Shown here piece by piece: positions 8,762 through 16,324 of a stretch of 43,434 nt of DNA. A program made the position numbers and the translations under genes. Numbering within the stretch: the stretch's first letter is position 1; each line of letters opens with the position of its first letter. Location: the NCBI GenBank assembly GCA_020851555.1, contig JADZCM010000036.1, forward strand, positions 1-43,434, given 5' to 3'. The notes beneath the pieces were generated by a model. That model was not told the DNA's origin, made no database searches, and saw nothing but the letters and a program-made list of their open reading frames with translations. Source of the stretch: Bryobacterales bacterium. GTDB lineage: Bacteria > Acidobacteriota > Terriglobia > Bryobacterales > Bryobacteraceae.

Positions 8762-9399
8762 TTCAGCTCGTCGCCGAGCGCTCTGACCGCGGCTTCGAGC
8801 ACGTCCCCGCCGACCACGTTCATGAGATGCAGGCCCAGGATGCGCGTCTTGATGCCCGGCTCAACCGGCTCATTGTCCAGCAACTCCACGGCGTGGATCA
8901 TCTTCTGCTGGTCCTCGTCGGGGACGTTCTGCATCAGCGCGAGGCAGTAGGGAATCAACCCCTCCCGGGCCTTCGTGTAATCGACGCCTGTCATCAGGTT
9001 GTCCACGCGCAGGCTGCGGTCGCTGGCGCGCACGCGATCGACGGCCCGGTCGGCGGCGTCCCGGAAGATTTGGAGGAAGCTGCCCGGGCCCACGCCGATG
9101 TCACGGTCCCCCGCGCGGATGGTGAACAACGAGGTGCGAAACAGGGCCATGGCGCCGATGCCCGCCACCGCCACCTGCGTCCAGCGCAGGCTGCCGCCGG
9201 TCGCGCCGAAGGTCCAACTGTTCACGCGGACCAACGCCAGCGCCGCGGCCGACGCCGCCACGTTCAGCAGGACGTACACCACTCCGGGCGTGGTGCGCAC
9301 GGCGCCCGCGGGCGCGTCGCGGTAGCGCGAGACCAGCTCGGCGAGGCCCACGAGCGCCCCCAGCGCGGCCACCAGGGCATAGTCGGCCACTTGGGGCAT
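8758..9399 (-). CDS. Membrane protein of unknown function
   Basis: I do not recognise this 213-residue protein. The N-terminal part holds about three hydrophobic segments (around residues 6-22, 38-60 and 74-90). The C-terminal ~110 residues are soluble and charged, ending in a helical stretch (KAREGLIPYCLALMQNVPDEDQ onward). This suggests a membrane-anchored cytoplasmic domain. It starts 4 bp after the small upstream gene and its end overlaps trmFO by 4 bp. Co-expression with tRNA modification and recombination genes is implied, but no functional link can be read. Confidence 0.7.
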   Translation of the reverse strand: MPQVADYALVAALGALVGLAELVSRYRDAPAGAVRTTPGVVYVLLNVAASAAALALVRVNSWTFGATGGSLRWTQVAVAGIGAMALFRTSLFTIRAGDRDIGVGPGSFLQIFRDAADRAVDRVRASDRSLRVDNLMTGVDYTKAREGLIPYCLALMQNVPDEDQQKMIHAVELLDNEPVEPGIKTRILGLHLMNVVGGDVLEAAVRALGDELK

Positions 9400-9403
9400 C
9401 GGC

Positions 9404-9718
9404 TTACTCGGGGCGTGCCAGCTTGGCCACGTCCTCGCCCAGCGGCGTCAGTTCCGCGGTCTCGCTGCCGGGTCCGCCGCTCACCGTGAGGTAACCCGAC
9501 GCCTGCAATTGCTTGACCGCGTCGGCGAAGTCGCCGAACGTCATGCCGCTAGCGGCTTGCAGGTCCGACAGCGGCATGCTCCGGTCCGGCGCTTCAACGA
9601 ACGCGGCCACCAGGGCAAGCGCCGAGCCCCCTGTCCCCTTCTCCACGGGCTTCGCTTTCTCGCGCCGCTGCTTCTCTTCGAGATACGCGGTGAAGCTGTC
9701 CGCCTTGGATCGCTCCAT
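9404..9718 (-). CDS. Small protein with winged-helix-like C terminus
   Basis: This is a 104-residue protein. The N terminus is a charged helix (MERSKADSFTAYLEEKQRREK). The rest reads like a winged helix: ALVAAFVEAPDRSMPLSDLQAASG, then FGDFADAVKQLQASGYLTVSG. It might bind DNA or serve as an interaction module; this is a fold guess only. I chose the ATG at 9718 because the upstream extension to 9781 is arginine-rich and would run over a TATAAT at 9725-9730. No ribosome site precedes 9718, which fits a leaderless message. It is the first gene of the run that includes trmFO and xerC. Confidence 0.65.
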   Translation of the reverse strand: MERSKADSFTAYLEEKQRREKAKPVEKGTGGSALALVAAFVEAPDRSMPLSDLQAASGMTFGDFADAVKQLQASGYLTVSGGPGSETAELTPLGEDVAKLARPE

Positions 9719-9724
9719 GTGCAC

Positions 9725-9730
9725 ATTATA
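9725..9730 (-). promoter_or_regulatory. -10 element directly before a start codon
   Basis: A perfect TATAAT on the leftward strand ends six bases before the ATG at 9718. Transcription starting at the usual distance would begin at or next to the A of the start codon, giving a leaderless message. No clear TTGACA-like -35 is visible 16-18 bp upstream. Confidence 0.4.
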
Positions 9731-9777
9731 AGTCCGGCGGTGGAACTGCGGTTTTGCCCGGGCGCCGGACCGGGCCG

Positions 9778-10059
9778 TCAACCGCGGGCGATCTTACGGG
9801 CGCGGAGGAAAGAATGGATGCCGAAGCCGGCCATCAGGGTGATGAAGAGAGACGACAGCACCACCCGGAACAGTCCCTCGCCGGTCTCCGTGTACTGGCG
9901 GTAGTCGCGGAAGGTCCGCGGTATCGGCACAACCGCCAGGCACAGGAACACGAAACCGATCATCTCGTTCCACAGCGTGCGGATGGGCCGGATGATCTGC
10001 GGCAATATGTGCCGTATGAATTCTCGTCCTATGCGGGCCATGCGGCTCCGAACCACCAT
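9778..10059 (-). CDS. Small two-span membrane protein
   Basis: This is a 93-residue protein with two hydrophobic segments (about residues 35-50, MIGFVFLCLAVVPIP, and 66-84, LFRVVLSSLFITLMAGFGIHSF) joined by a polar loop. The N-terminal stretch and C terminus are basic. I do not recognise a family. An internal ATG at 10041 is an alternative start. It runs in the same direction as the trmFO operon but is separated from it by 59 bp. It is divergent from the gene at 10172. Confidence 0.55.
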   Translation of the reverse strand: MVVRSRMARIGREFIRHILPQIIRPIRTLWNEMIGFVFLCLAVVPIPRTFRDYRQYTETGEGLFRVVLSSLFITLMAGFGIHSFLRARKIARG

Positions 10060-10171
10060 CCTAACAAACGCCGCCTTCCTTGCCGATGAATCCTCTGGAG
10101 CAGGTGCTCGACCATTCTTCCGCTCAAGGGGTTGGCCAAGCGAAGAGTGCTATTCTGAAGGAGGGCTTGTC

Positions 10172-10483
10172 GTGGAAGAGCATCTCAAGCAGATGATGCA
10201 GGAACTGGGAAACGCCATCAACGAATCCCTGTCCGAGTCGGATCGCATCGCGTCCGCGATTACCCAGATCAAGAGCGCCGGCTACGAGGTCTTCCTGGTG
10301 CTGGAAGCCACCATAGGTTTCAACAAGTGCGACGAGACTGAAACGGACGCAGAAGCCTCCGGGGAGTCTCCCGTGATCCCCGGCGGGGAGTTCAAGACCG
10401 CCGGCCGCGTGAAATGGACCTCTCAGGATCAGAAGTTCCTCCGGGCGCTGAAGATCGCCGTGGACGACGAACCGCGCTCCTGA
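10172..10483 (+). CDS. Small acidic protein of unknown function
   Basis: This is a 103-residue protein starting at the GTG at 10172, chosen because GGAGG (10160-10164) lies at ideal spacing and the upstream frame is arginine-rich and unlike protein. It opens with an amphipathic helix (EEHLKQMMQELGNAINESLSES) and continues with IKSAGYEVFLVLEATIGF, a likely beta-alpha unit. An acidic linker and a C-terminal helix (TSQDQKFLRALKIAVDDE) follow. There is no signal peptide, so it is probably cytoplasmic. Family and role are unknown. Confidence 0.65.
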   Translation: MEEHLKQMMQELGNAINESLSESDRIASAITQIKSAGYEVFLVLEATIGFNKCDETETDAEASGESPVIPGGEFKTAGRVKWTSQDQKFLRALKIAVDDEPRS

Positions 10484-10516
10484 GCGGACCGCGGCCTGCG
10501 CCGGCGGGGCCGCTCC

Positions 10517-11506
10517 TCAGTTCGCCAGCCGGTACTCCTTGAGCTTGCGATATAAGGTTGTCCTTCCGATTCCCAGGAGTTGCGCCGCCATCGCCCTGTC
10601 GCCCCGGGTGTATTCCAGGGCGCGGATGATCGCGTCCTTTTCCATCTCCGTCAGCGAGAACAGCGGCATCTGGATGTACGGCTGCGCGGCGGTGCCATGG
10701 CCGGCGGCGGCCGCGGCGGTCAGGTGCGCGGGGCGGCGCGCCTCCAGTGCGTTCTGCAGCGCGGAAGGCAGATCCGCCGTGTGCAGCAACGGGCCGGAGT
10801 TGATCGCCACCATGCGCTGAATGCAGTTCTCAAGTTCCCTCACGTTGCCCGGCCAGTCGTAGCTCAGCATGGCGTCCAGGCACTCGTGAGTCAGGACGTG
10901 CCGGTTGCCGTAGCGCCCCAGAAAATGGTCGACGAGGCCGCGCAGGTCTTCCTTTCTCTCCCGCAAGGGGGGAATCCGGAGCACCACCACGTTCAGGCGG
11001 TAGTACAGATCGCGCCGGAAGGTCCCCTTCTCCACTTCCTGGGCCAAGTCGCGGTTGGTTGCCGCAATCACCCGGAAGTCGGCCTTGCGCCTTTCGAGCG
11101 ACCCCACGGGCCGGAATTCCTTCTCCTGTATGAGGCGCAGGAGCTTGGCCTGTACTTCCGGGCCGAGTTCGCCGATCTCGTCAAACAACGCCGTTCCGCC
11201 GTTGGCCATCTCCACCAGTCCCGGCTTCGATCCCGAGGCGCCGGTGAACGCGCCTCGCACGTGCCCGAACAGTTCGCTCTCGATCAACGGGCCAACCAGC
11301 GCGGAGCAGTCGATGGGCACGAAGGGCCCCGGCGGCCCGGCGGCGTGAATGGCGCGGGCGACCACCTCCTTGCCCGTGCCCGTCTCGCCGAGGATGAGCA
11401 CGGGCGACCTGGATCTTCCCAGCTTCTGGATGAGTTGCAGGATCTGACGGATCCGGGAGGACTGCCCCACCAGGACGGGCGGGGGGTCCGCGCGGTCAGC
11501 GGGCAC
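10517..11506 (-). CDS. Sigma54-dependent transcription activator lacking a sensor domain
   Basis: This 329-residue protein is an AAA+ bacterial enhancer-binding protein that remodels sigma54-RNA polymerase. Walker A is GETGTGKE (residues 40-47). The sigma54-contacting loop GAFTGA is at 85-90. Walker B is in GGTALFDEIGEL and the arginine-finger region (FRRDLYYRLNVV) is present. The C terminus is a Fis-type helix-turn-helix (AMAAQLLGIGRTTLYRKLKEY). There is no receiver, GAF or PAS domain before the AAA+ core, so it is built like PspF. Control must come from a partner protein or from its own level. The start at 11506 is a GTG. Its targets are not evident. Confidence 0.9.
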   Translation of the reverse strand: MPADRADPPPVLVGQSSRIRQILQLIQKLGRSRSPVLILGETGTGKEVVARAIHAAGPPGPFVPIDCSALVGPLIESELFGHVRGAFTGASGSKPGLVEMANGGTALFDEIGELGPEVQAKLLRLIQEKEFRPVGSLERRKADFRVIAATNRDLAQEVEKGTFRRDLYYRLNVVVLRIPPLRERKEDLRGLVDHFLGRYGNRHVLTHECLDAMLSYDWPGNVRELENCIQRMVAINSGPLLHTADLPSALQNALEARRPAHLTAAAAAGHGTAAQPYIQMPLFSLTEMEKDAIIRALEYTRGDRAMAAQLLGIGRTTLYRKLKEYRLAN

Positions 11507-11517
11507 CCTGTGGAAGA

Positions 11518-12213
11518 TTATAGTCCACCGGCAGGCGGATCATCCAACCGCACCACGAACGCGGCGCCCAATTCCGAGCGGAGCTGCCGCGCCAGCTCAC
11601 CGGCCTCCTCGGGAGTGGCCTCCGAGCCGACCAGCACGCGCCAGGGCGGAGACGAGCTTTCGCGGCGGACGATGCGGCAGCTCGGATAGCGTTTGCGGAG
11701 CGACTGCGCCAGGCGCTCGGCGTTGGAGCGGCCGGCGAAGGCGCCGACCTGAACGGCGAACAGCTCCCTCGCGGAATCGCCCGGAGGCGGTCCAGTCACT
11801 TCCAGCCGCACGCGCACTACGCCGGGACCGATCATGTCTATCTGGCGCGCGGCCGCCCGCGAAAGATCGATGATGCGGCCTTCCACGAACGGGCCGCGGT
11901 CGTTGATGCGGACGAGAACCCGCTTGTGGTTGGAGAGATTCAGAACCTCGACCCACGTGCCGAACGGCAAGGTGCGGTGCGCGGCGGTGAACCGCTCCAT
12001 GTCGTAGATCTCGCCGTTGGCGGCGTGGCGGCCGTGGTAAGGATACCCGTACCAGCTCGCCATGCCGGTTTCCACCGAGCCCAGGACGGGCGCGGCCGGC
12101 GCTCGGACCGTTCGCTTTCTGGCGCACGAAGCGGCGGTCAACAGCGCCGCCGCCAGAGCGAGCCAGCAGCAGCGGCGCAGGCACGCTGGCTTCGGCGCGC
12201 GTCGCGGATCCAC
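11518..12213 (-). CDS. rlpA: RlpA-like lipoprotein (septal peptidoglycan, SPOR domain)
   Basis: This is a probable outer-membrane or periplasmic lipoprotein, 231 residues from the GTG at 12213. That start gives a compact lipoprotein signal (CLRRCCWLALAAALLTAASC) with the modified Cys at residue 30. Starts farther upstream run into AT-rich, non-coding-like DNA. The double-psi beta-barrel domain carries the RlpA signature (ASWYGYPYHGR, ANGEIYDM, TAAHRTLPFGT, RINDRGPF), including the Glu, His and Asp tied to lytic transglycosylase activity. A C-terminal SPOR domain (FAVQVGAFAGRSNAERLAQSL) binds denuded septal glycan. RlpA cuts such glycan during cell separation. No ribosome site precedes the start, so the exact N terminus is uncertain. 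Confidence 0.85.
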   Translation of the reverse strand: MDPRRAPKPACLRRCCWLALAAALLTAASCARKRTVRAPAAPVLGSVETGMASWYGYPYHGRHAANGEIYDMERFTAAHRTLPFGTWVEVLNLSNHKRVLVRINDRGPFVEGRIIDLSRAAARQIDMIGPGVVRVRLEVTGPPPGDSARELFAVQVGAFAGRSNAERLAQSLRKRYPSCRIVRRESSSPPWRVLVGSEATPEEAGELARQLRSELGAAFVVRLDDPPAGGL

Positions 12214-12307
12214 ATTTTCTATTAAAACAATTTTTCCCAATGACGTTTTTTTGACTCCGGCGGGATCCGCTCCCGGAGGCAAATCAGCGGCGCCCTGCAT
12301 TTTTCTC

Positions 12308-12336
12308 TTGACTTTCGGCAAGAACAACTTTATATA
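12308..12336 (+). promoter_or_regulatory. Promoter of the lysine-rich small gene
   Basis: TTGACT (12308-12313), a 17-bp spacer and TATATA (12331-12336) make a strong sigma70-type promoter. It lies in an AT-rich island that stands out from the GC-rich surroundings. Predicted transcription starts near 12343, leaving about 54 nt of leader before the ATG at 12397. The terminator at 12512-12538 would give a transcript of roughly 200 nt. Confidence 0.65.
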
Positions 12337-12396
12337 TGAATCACGTTGCGATCTTTAAGCGGATCGCACAACTTTGATGTTTGGGAGAATCAATCG

Positions 12397-12465
12397 ATGA
12401 AGAACGCAACCAAGAAAGCTGCAAAGCCCGCGAAGAAGAAGGCTGCTCCGAAGAAGAAGAAGTAG
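12397..12465 (+). CDS. 22-residue Lys/Ala-rich microprotein, histone-H1-tail-like
   Basis: An ATG at 12397 opens 22 codons ending in TAG. The product begins MKNATKKAAKPAKKK and finishes with four lysines. It contains only Met, Lys, Asn, Ala, Thr and Pro, with 12 lysines and no acidic residue. A GGGAGA sits 8-10 bases before the ATG. A strong promoter (12308) and an intrinsic terminator (12512) flank it, so it is its own transcription unit. The composition matches the basic tails of bacterial H1-like (Hc1, AlgP) proteins, so nucleic-acid binding or charge neutralisation is plausible. Alternatively the roughly 200-nt transcript acts as an RNA and the frame is incidental, though the clean Lys/Ala/Pro codons argue for translation. 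Confidence 0.6.
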   Translation: MKNATKKAAKPAKKKAAPKKKK

Positions 12466-12511
12466 CAGCGGCGTCCCGAACAGGGACTGCAGCTCAATAA
12501 GGTTCCTAGAG

Positions 12512-12538
12512 AGGCCCCGGGGTGTTGGGGCCTTTTTT
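12512..12538 (+). terminator. Intrinsic terminator of the microprotein gene
   Basis: AGGCCCC (12512-12518) pairs with GGGGCCT (12527-12533) over an 8-nt loop and runs into six T (12533-12538). This is a textbook rho-independent terminator, 46 bp beyond the microprotein stop. It also shields the convergent methyltransferase gene. Confidence 0.85.
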
Positions 12539-12580
12539 ATTGCCTTCGGGCGCTTCCTGCCCGCCCCCGCGCGCTCTCCC

Positions 12581-13546
12581 TCACGCCCTCCGCTGAATGA
12601 GCGTGCGGAAAATCTCCCCCATCCCGGCCAGCAGCGTCTTGAGCTGAAGCCGCCGCCGGAGCGCCTCGTGCGGCGACGCGGCGGCGAGCGCCTCGGCGAA
12701 GCCGTCCGGCTCCCCGGCGTCCAGCAGCGTCCGGCTCAGGTTCTCGAAACGCACGGTCTCCAGTCCCAGACTCGCGCCGCGGTCTTGAAGCGCCGTGAAG
12801 CAGACGTGCGCGGTGATATCCCGCTCACCCGGGTCGGCGAGCACGTCCTCGCCGGCGGCGTGGCGGCGGTAGCTCATGAGGGTGCCGCGTGGAAAGCCCG
12901 CCAACTCGCGCGCCGTGTAGCCGTAGTCGATGGTGAAGACCCAACCACGCTCCAGGTGCGCCGAGATCTCGTCGAGCCAGCGGAGCGCGTCAAGGTTGAT
13001 CTCGACCCAGGCTCCTTCCTCCACGGCCGCCCCGAAGCGGGCCAGGTATTCGGCCTGTTCATCCGGCACCGGCGGGCCCTCGACCCAGGCGAAGCGGCCC
13101 TCGCGCCATCCCACCAGCATTTGTAAGAAGACGCCGCCGCGGCGCGCCGCCACGTCGACCGGCAGCGCGTCGAAGAACTCGTTGCTGAAGACGACTCCGG
13201 TGAAGCGCGCCGGCCACTCGCCCGCGCCGATCTCCAGGGGCACGTAGCGAAACCCGGAGAACGCCTCCGCCATCTCGCCGCGGCCCGCCCCGAGTTCCAC
13301 CACGGTGAAATCCGCCGGGCGTCCGGCCTCCTCGTGCAGGCGCCGGATGCGCGCCGCGATCAGGATGCCGAAGACCGGCTGGATCTGCTCCGCGGTGTAG
13401 TAGTCGCCTCCCCGCCCGAACACGTCCCGCGCTTGCCGGTAGTAGCCGCACTCCGGGTGGTAGAGCGCGACGTCCATAAACCGCCGGAAGGTGATGGGGC
13501 CCCGGCGCATGATCTCTTCCAGCAGAATGGCGCCGGCGCGTGTCAT
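12581..13546 (-). CDS. SAM-dependent methyltransferase, MidA/NDUFAF7 family
   Basis: This 321-residue protein resembles the MidA/NDUFAF7 (Methyltransf_28) family, whose mitochondrial member methylates an arginine in respiratory complex I. Bacterial targets are unproven. Family features are the N-terminal ITFRRFMDVALYHPECGYY, then GGDYYTAEQIQPVFG, the SAM-binding VVELGAGRGEMAEAF near residue 105 and VFSNEFFDALPVDV near residue 143. The C-terminal half has DYGYTARE. It is slightly shorter than typical members (about 350-380). It is a single gene, convergent with the microprotein gene and divergent from the gene at 13705. Confidence 0.87.
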   Translation of the reverse strand: MTRAGAILLEEIMRRGPITFRRFMDVALYHPECGYYRQARDVFGRGGDYYTAEQIQPVFGILIAARIRRLHEEAGRPADFTVVELGAGRGEMAEAFSGFRYVPLEIGAGEWPARFTGVVFSNEFFDALPVDVAARRGGVFLQMLVGWREGRFAWVEGPPVPDEQAEYLARFGAAVEEGAWVEINLDALRWLDEISAHLERGWVFTIDYGYTARELAGFPRGTLMSYRRHAAGEDVLADPGERDITAHVCFTALQDRGASLGLETVRFENLSRTLLDAGEPDGFAEALAAASPHEALRRRLQLKTLLAGMGEIFRTLIQRRA

Positions 13547-13690
13547 GAGAGGGAGCCGAAGAGTGAATGGACGGCGGAGCGGATCCTGGCCTCATGCGGC
13601 CTGCCGGCGAGTCTCCATGGCGGACGGCGGACGGTGATTGCCTTCGCCCCCGGCGCCGCTTCCAACCGGGCCCATTCAACTCCGGGACGC

Positions 13691-13696
13691 TATACT
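13691..13696 (+). promoter_or_regulatory. -10 element close to a GTG start
   Basis: TATACT ends eight bases before the GTG at 13705. With the usual -10 to start distance, the message would begin within a base or two of the start codon. No -35 match or ribosome site is visible. Confidence 0.35.
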
Positions 13697-13704
13697 AGCT
13701 TAGC

Positions 13705-14334
13705 GTGGCGGCCGGACTGCCCGAGACGATCCGCGTAAGACTCAGCAGCGAAGAAGCGGGAGACGTGTCCCTCACGCCGGTGGTCATCCGCGAGATGCCC
13801 TTTCGGGATCTGGTGGAACTGATGCTCGACGTGACGGGCAAGAACGCCGCGCGGCTGCGGGAACTCCTGCACCGCGGAACGCTGGTGAGCGGCGCCACCC
13901 GTTTCCGATGGGAGGCGCTCCCGGCGGAAGGCGAGAGCCTCGAGGAATTGCTGGCCGGTTTCCCGGATCCCGAACCGCACCGGCCGTTCGACGCCCGGCG
14001 GTGTGTGTGCGTGCGGATCGAGGGGCTCGGCTTGCACGACGCGATTCCCCTGTCCGCGCTGGCCCGAAGACGGCTCCTGCGCCGCACCAGCTTCTGGGAC
14101 GTGCTTTGCTCGGTGGCCGCCGAAGTGGGCGTGGAGTACGCCGGCTATTCGTATCGCGACCGCGCGGACCGCTACCTGCTCCGGATCCCCTCCCCGCAGA
14201 GGGAGCGCATGAGAGCGCACGCCGGCCTGCTGTGCTACTCGACGCTGGAGACTGTCGTGCGCGAAGCGCGGTTGCGGGAGGCCGTCTTCGTGGTCAGCCG
14301 CGGAGCGGTCAACTCCGGCGCCTCTGGGTCTTGA
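13705..14334 (+). CDS. Hypothetical protein
   Basis: This is a 209-residue soluble protein that I do not recognise. It begins AAGLPETIRVRLSSEEAGDVSLTPVVIREM after a GTG start. The N-terminal ~65 residues (FRDLVELMLDVTGKNAARLRELLHRGTLVSG) resemble a small helical nucleic-acid or RNA-binding module. The later part has an arginine-rich segment (PLSALARRRLLRRTSFWDVL). There is no signal peptide or membrane span. Its 3' end overlaps the convergent der gene by 26 bp. The frame has the codon use of its neighbours, so it is likely real. Confidence 0.65.
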   Translation: MAAGLPETIRVRLSSEEAGDVSLTPVVIREMPFRDLVELMLDVTGKNAARLRELLHRGTLVSGATRFRWEALPAEGESLEELLAGFPDPEPHRPFDARRCVCVRIEGLGLHDAIPLSALARRRLLRRTSFWDVLCSVAAEVGVEYAGYSYRDRADRYLLRIPSPQRERMRAHAGLLCYSTLETVVREARLREAVFVVSRGAVNSGASGS

Positions 14335-15613
14335 CGACCACCGGCGTGCCGCGGAAGCCGAAGCGCTCCCGGAGCCGGTTGACCAGGTTCCTGCCGGCCG
14401 AGAAATGCAGCTCACCGGATGACTTGGTGAAGAGCACGAAGGTCGGCGGTCTCACCGACGCCTGCGTGGCGTAGAGGACCCCGAGGTCCGGTTCCAGGCG
14501 GAGTCCCGCGATGAAGCGGTTGAGTTCCCCGGTTGTGACGCGCCGCGAAGCCGCATCGTACACCTGGCGGATGAGGGGGAAGAGCTGGCTTACCCCGGCG
14601 CCCGTTCTGGCGGAGAGGAAAGCCACCGGCGCGTAGTCCAGGAACTTGAACGTGTCGCGCGCCCGCTCGACGAACTTGCGCCGGTCTTTGTCGGGGGCCG
14701 CGTCCCACTTGTTCACGCACAGGATAATGCCCCGGCCTTCCGTGTGCGCGTAGCCCGCTATGGTGGTGTCCAGTCCCAATATGCCCTCGGTGGCGTCCAG
14801 AAGGACAAGAACCACGCTGGCCAGCCGTATGTGCCTCCGCGCCATCACCACGCTGAGCTTCTCGGCCATGAGCTTCGTCTTCCCCTTCCGCCGGATCCCC
14901 GCGGTGTCCACGAAGAGGTAGCGGACCCCTCCCACGAAGGCCTCCTGGTCGACGGCGTCGCGGGTGGTGCCGGCCACCGGCGAGACAATGGCGCGGTCTT
15001 CGCCCACCAGCGCGTTCAGCAAAGTTGACTTCCCCACATTGGGCCGCCCGATGATCGCGACCCGGATGGGCTCGTGGGACGCCGCGTCCGCGGACGGGAG
15101 GCGGGCCGGAAAACCCGACGTCGCGTGGTCCAGGAGTTCTTCGATGCCGAGGCGGTGCTCGGCCGAGATGGGGAACAGGGACGGCGCGCCCAGGGCGTGG
15201 AACTCGTGCGCGAGCAGTTCCCGCACGGGAGCGTCGATCTTGTTCACGGCCAGCGAGTAGGGCCGTCCGCTCCTCCGCACGAGTTGGATCAGGGCGCGAT
15301 CGGCGGAGGTGATCTCCTCCCTTCCGTCCATTAGAAGGATAATGTGGTCCGCGCGTTCGAAGACGGTCCGGGCCTGCCGGAGGATCTCTCGCGGAATCAG
15401 TTCCTTCTCATCGGGCAGGATGCCCCCGGTGTCGACGAGTTCGAACGGCCGGCCGCGGTGAACCGCCTCGCCGTGTATCCGGTCGCGGGTGAGCCCGGGC
15501 TCATCGCCCACGATGGCCCGCCGGGAACCCAGTATGCCGTTGAACAGCGTGGATTTGCCGACGTTGGGGCGGCCCACGATGACCACCACCGGCAGGCTCT
15601 GACCCCGCGCCAT
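14309..15613 (-). CDS. der: Ribosome-assembly GTPase Der (EngA)
   Basis: This 434-residue protein has two tandem GTPase domains, the hallmark of Der, which matures the 50S ribosomal subunit. G1 motifs GRPNVGKST occur at residues 14-22 and again near 190. G3 motifs are DTGGI and DTAGI. G4 motifs are NKID and NKWD. A C-terminal KH-like domain (ending RFGFRGTPVVVKTQRRRS) binds ribosomal RNA. The start at 15613 gives the standard N terminus (MARGQSLPVVVIVGRPN); an ATG slightly upstream is out of family register. It follows the YdcF-family gene on the same strand by 30 bp. Confidence 0.97.
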   Translation of the reverse strand: MARGQSLPVVVIVGRPNVGKSTLFNGILGSRRAIVGDEPGLTRDRIHGEAVHRGRPFELVDTGGILPDEKELIPREILRQARTVFERADHIILLMDGREEITSADRALIQLVRRSGRPYSLAVNKIDAPVRELLAHEFHALGAPSLFPISAEHRLGIEELLDHATSGFPARLPSADAASHEPIRVAIIGRPNVGKSTLLNALVGEDRAIVSPVAGTTRDAVDQEAFVGGVRYLFVDTAGIRRKGKTKLMAEKLSVVMARRHIRLASVVLVLLDATEGILGLDTTIAGYAHTEGRGIILCVNKWDAAPDKDRRKFVERARDTFKFLDYAPVAFLSARTGAGVSQLFPLIRQVYDAASRRVTTGELNRFIAGLRLEPDLGVLYATQASVRPPTFVLFTKSSGELHFSAGRNLVNRLRERFGFRGTPVVVKTQRRRS

Positions 15614-15643
15614 GAGATCCCATGATAACAGGGGGTTCCCTGG

Positions 15644-16276
15644 TCAGATCCAACCCCGCGCATAGTAGTAAAGGATCTTGACGGTCTCCTCGGCCAGATC
15701 CAAAAACGCGGGCCAGCGCGCGCGCCAGATGTTCACCCGCTTGCGGACGTCCGGCACCGGCAGGGAGTCGGCCTCCAATCCGGCCTTTCGGAAACAGCGG
15801 ATGGCGCGGTACATGTGGTAGTCGCTGGTGAGCAGGAGCTTCTTTCCCGGCACGTTCCGCAGCAGCCGGGCCGTGTGGAGAGCGTTTTCCCTCGTGGTAT
15901 CGGAGCGGTCCTCCAGGTGAATGACGCCCGCCGGCACACCCTGGCAGACCATGAGCCGGCTTACGGCCAGCGCCGCGGAGGAATCCCCTTCCGGGCCGCC
16001 GCTTACGACGATCCGGGAATACCGCGCCTGCCCGTAAAGAAGCGCAGCGTAGATCCCGCGCCAGTAGGAAGAGCCGCCCACAGAACCGTTGTCGAGAGTG
16101 GATCCGCCAAGGACGATCAGGACGTCGCCCGGAGGTTCATTCCACTTCTCCGAAAGCGCCGTGGCCCACCAGTAACAGACGGGCGTCGCCGCGGCCGCCA
16201 CGAACAGCGCGCCCAAAGCCGCCAGCAGCCACACGCCCGCGCGGCACAGCAGTCGGAGGAACCCGGTCATGCGCAA
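15644..16276 (-). CDS. YdcF/SanA/ElyC family (DUF218) membrane-anchored protein
   Basis: This 210-residue protein has one N-terminal membrane span (LLCRAGVWLLAALGALFVAA) and a periplasmic DUF218 domain. Conserved features are DVLIVLGGST, the VVSGG loop, LEDRSDTTRENA and LLTSDYHMYRA. Relatives act in envelope or cell-wall precursor homeostasis (ElyC, SanA) or bind SAM (YdcF); the exact reaction is not known. The first two codons offer two ATG starts (16276 and 16270). It sits between sodA and der on the same strand, 48 bp after sodA. Confidence 0.85.
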   Translation of the reverse strand: MRMTGFLRLLCRAGVWLLAALGALFVAAAATPVCYWWATALSEKWNEPPGDVLIVLGGSTLDNGSVGGSSYWRGIYAALLYGQARYSRIVVSGGPEGDSSAALAVSRLMVCQGVPAGVIHLEDRSDTTRENALHTARLLRNVPGKKLLLTSDYHMYRAIRCFRKAGLEADSLPVPDVRKRVNIWRARWPAFLDLAEETVKILYYYARGWI

Positions 16277-16324
16277 AGTGCGCTCCGTTTCCCTCCATAC
16301 TACACGCCGGCGGTGGGGGCCAGG

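Noticed and set aside
11517..11522. TATAAT before the sigma54 activator
   Set aside because: It is made by the stop codon of rlpA (TAA) and adjoining bases, with no -35, and may be chance. It is not counted in the leaderless set.
12246..12278. Terminator between rlpA and the microprotein gene
   Set aside because: CTCCGG/CCGGAG form a stem, but the T-run lies before it on the rightward strand, so it is not a terminator in either direction.
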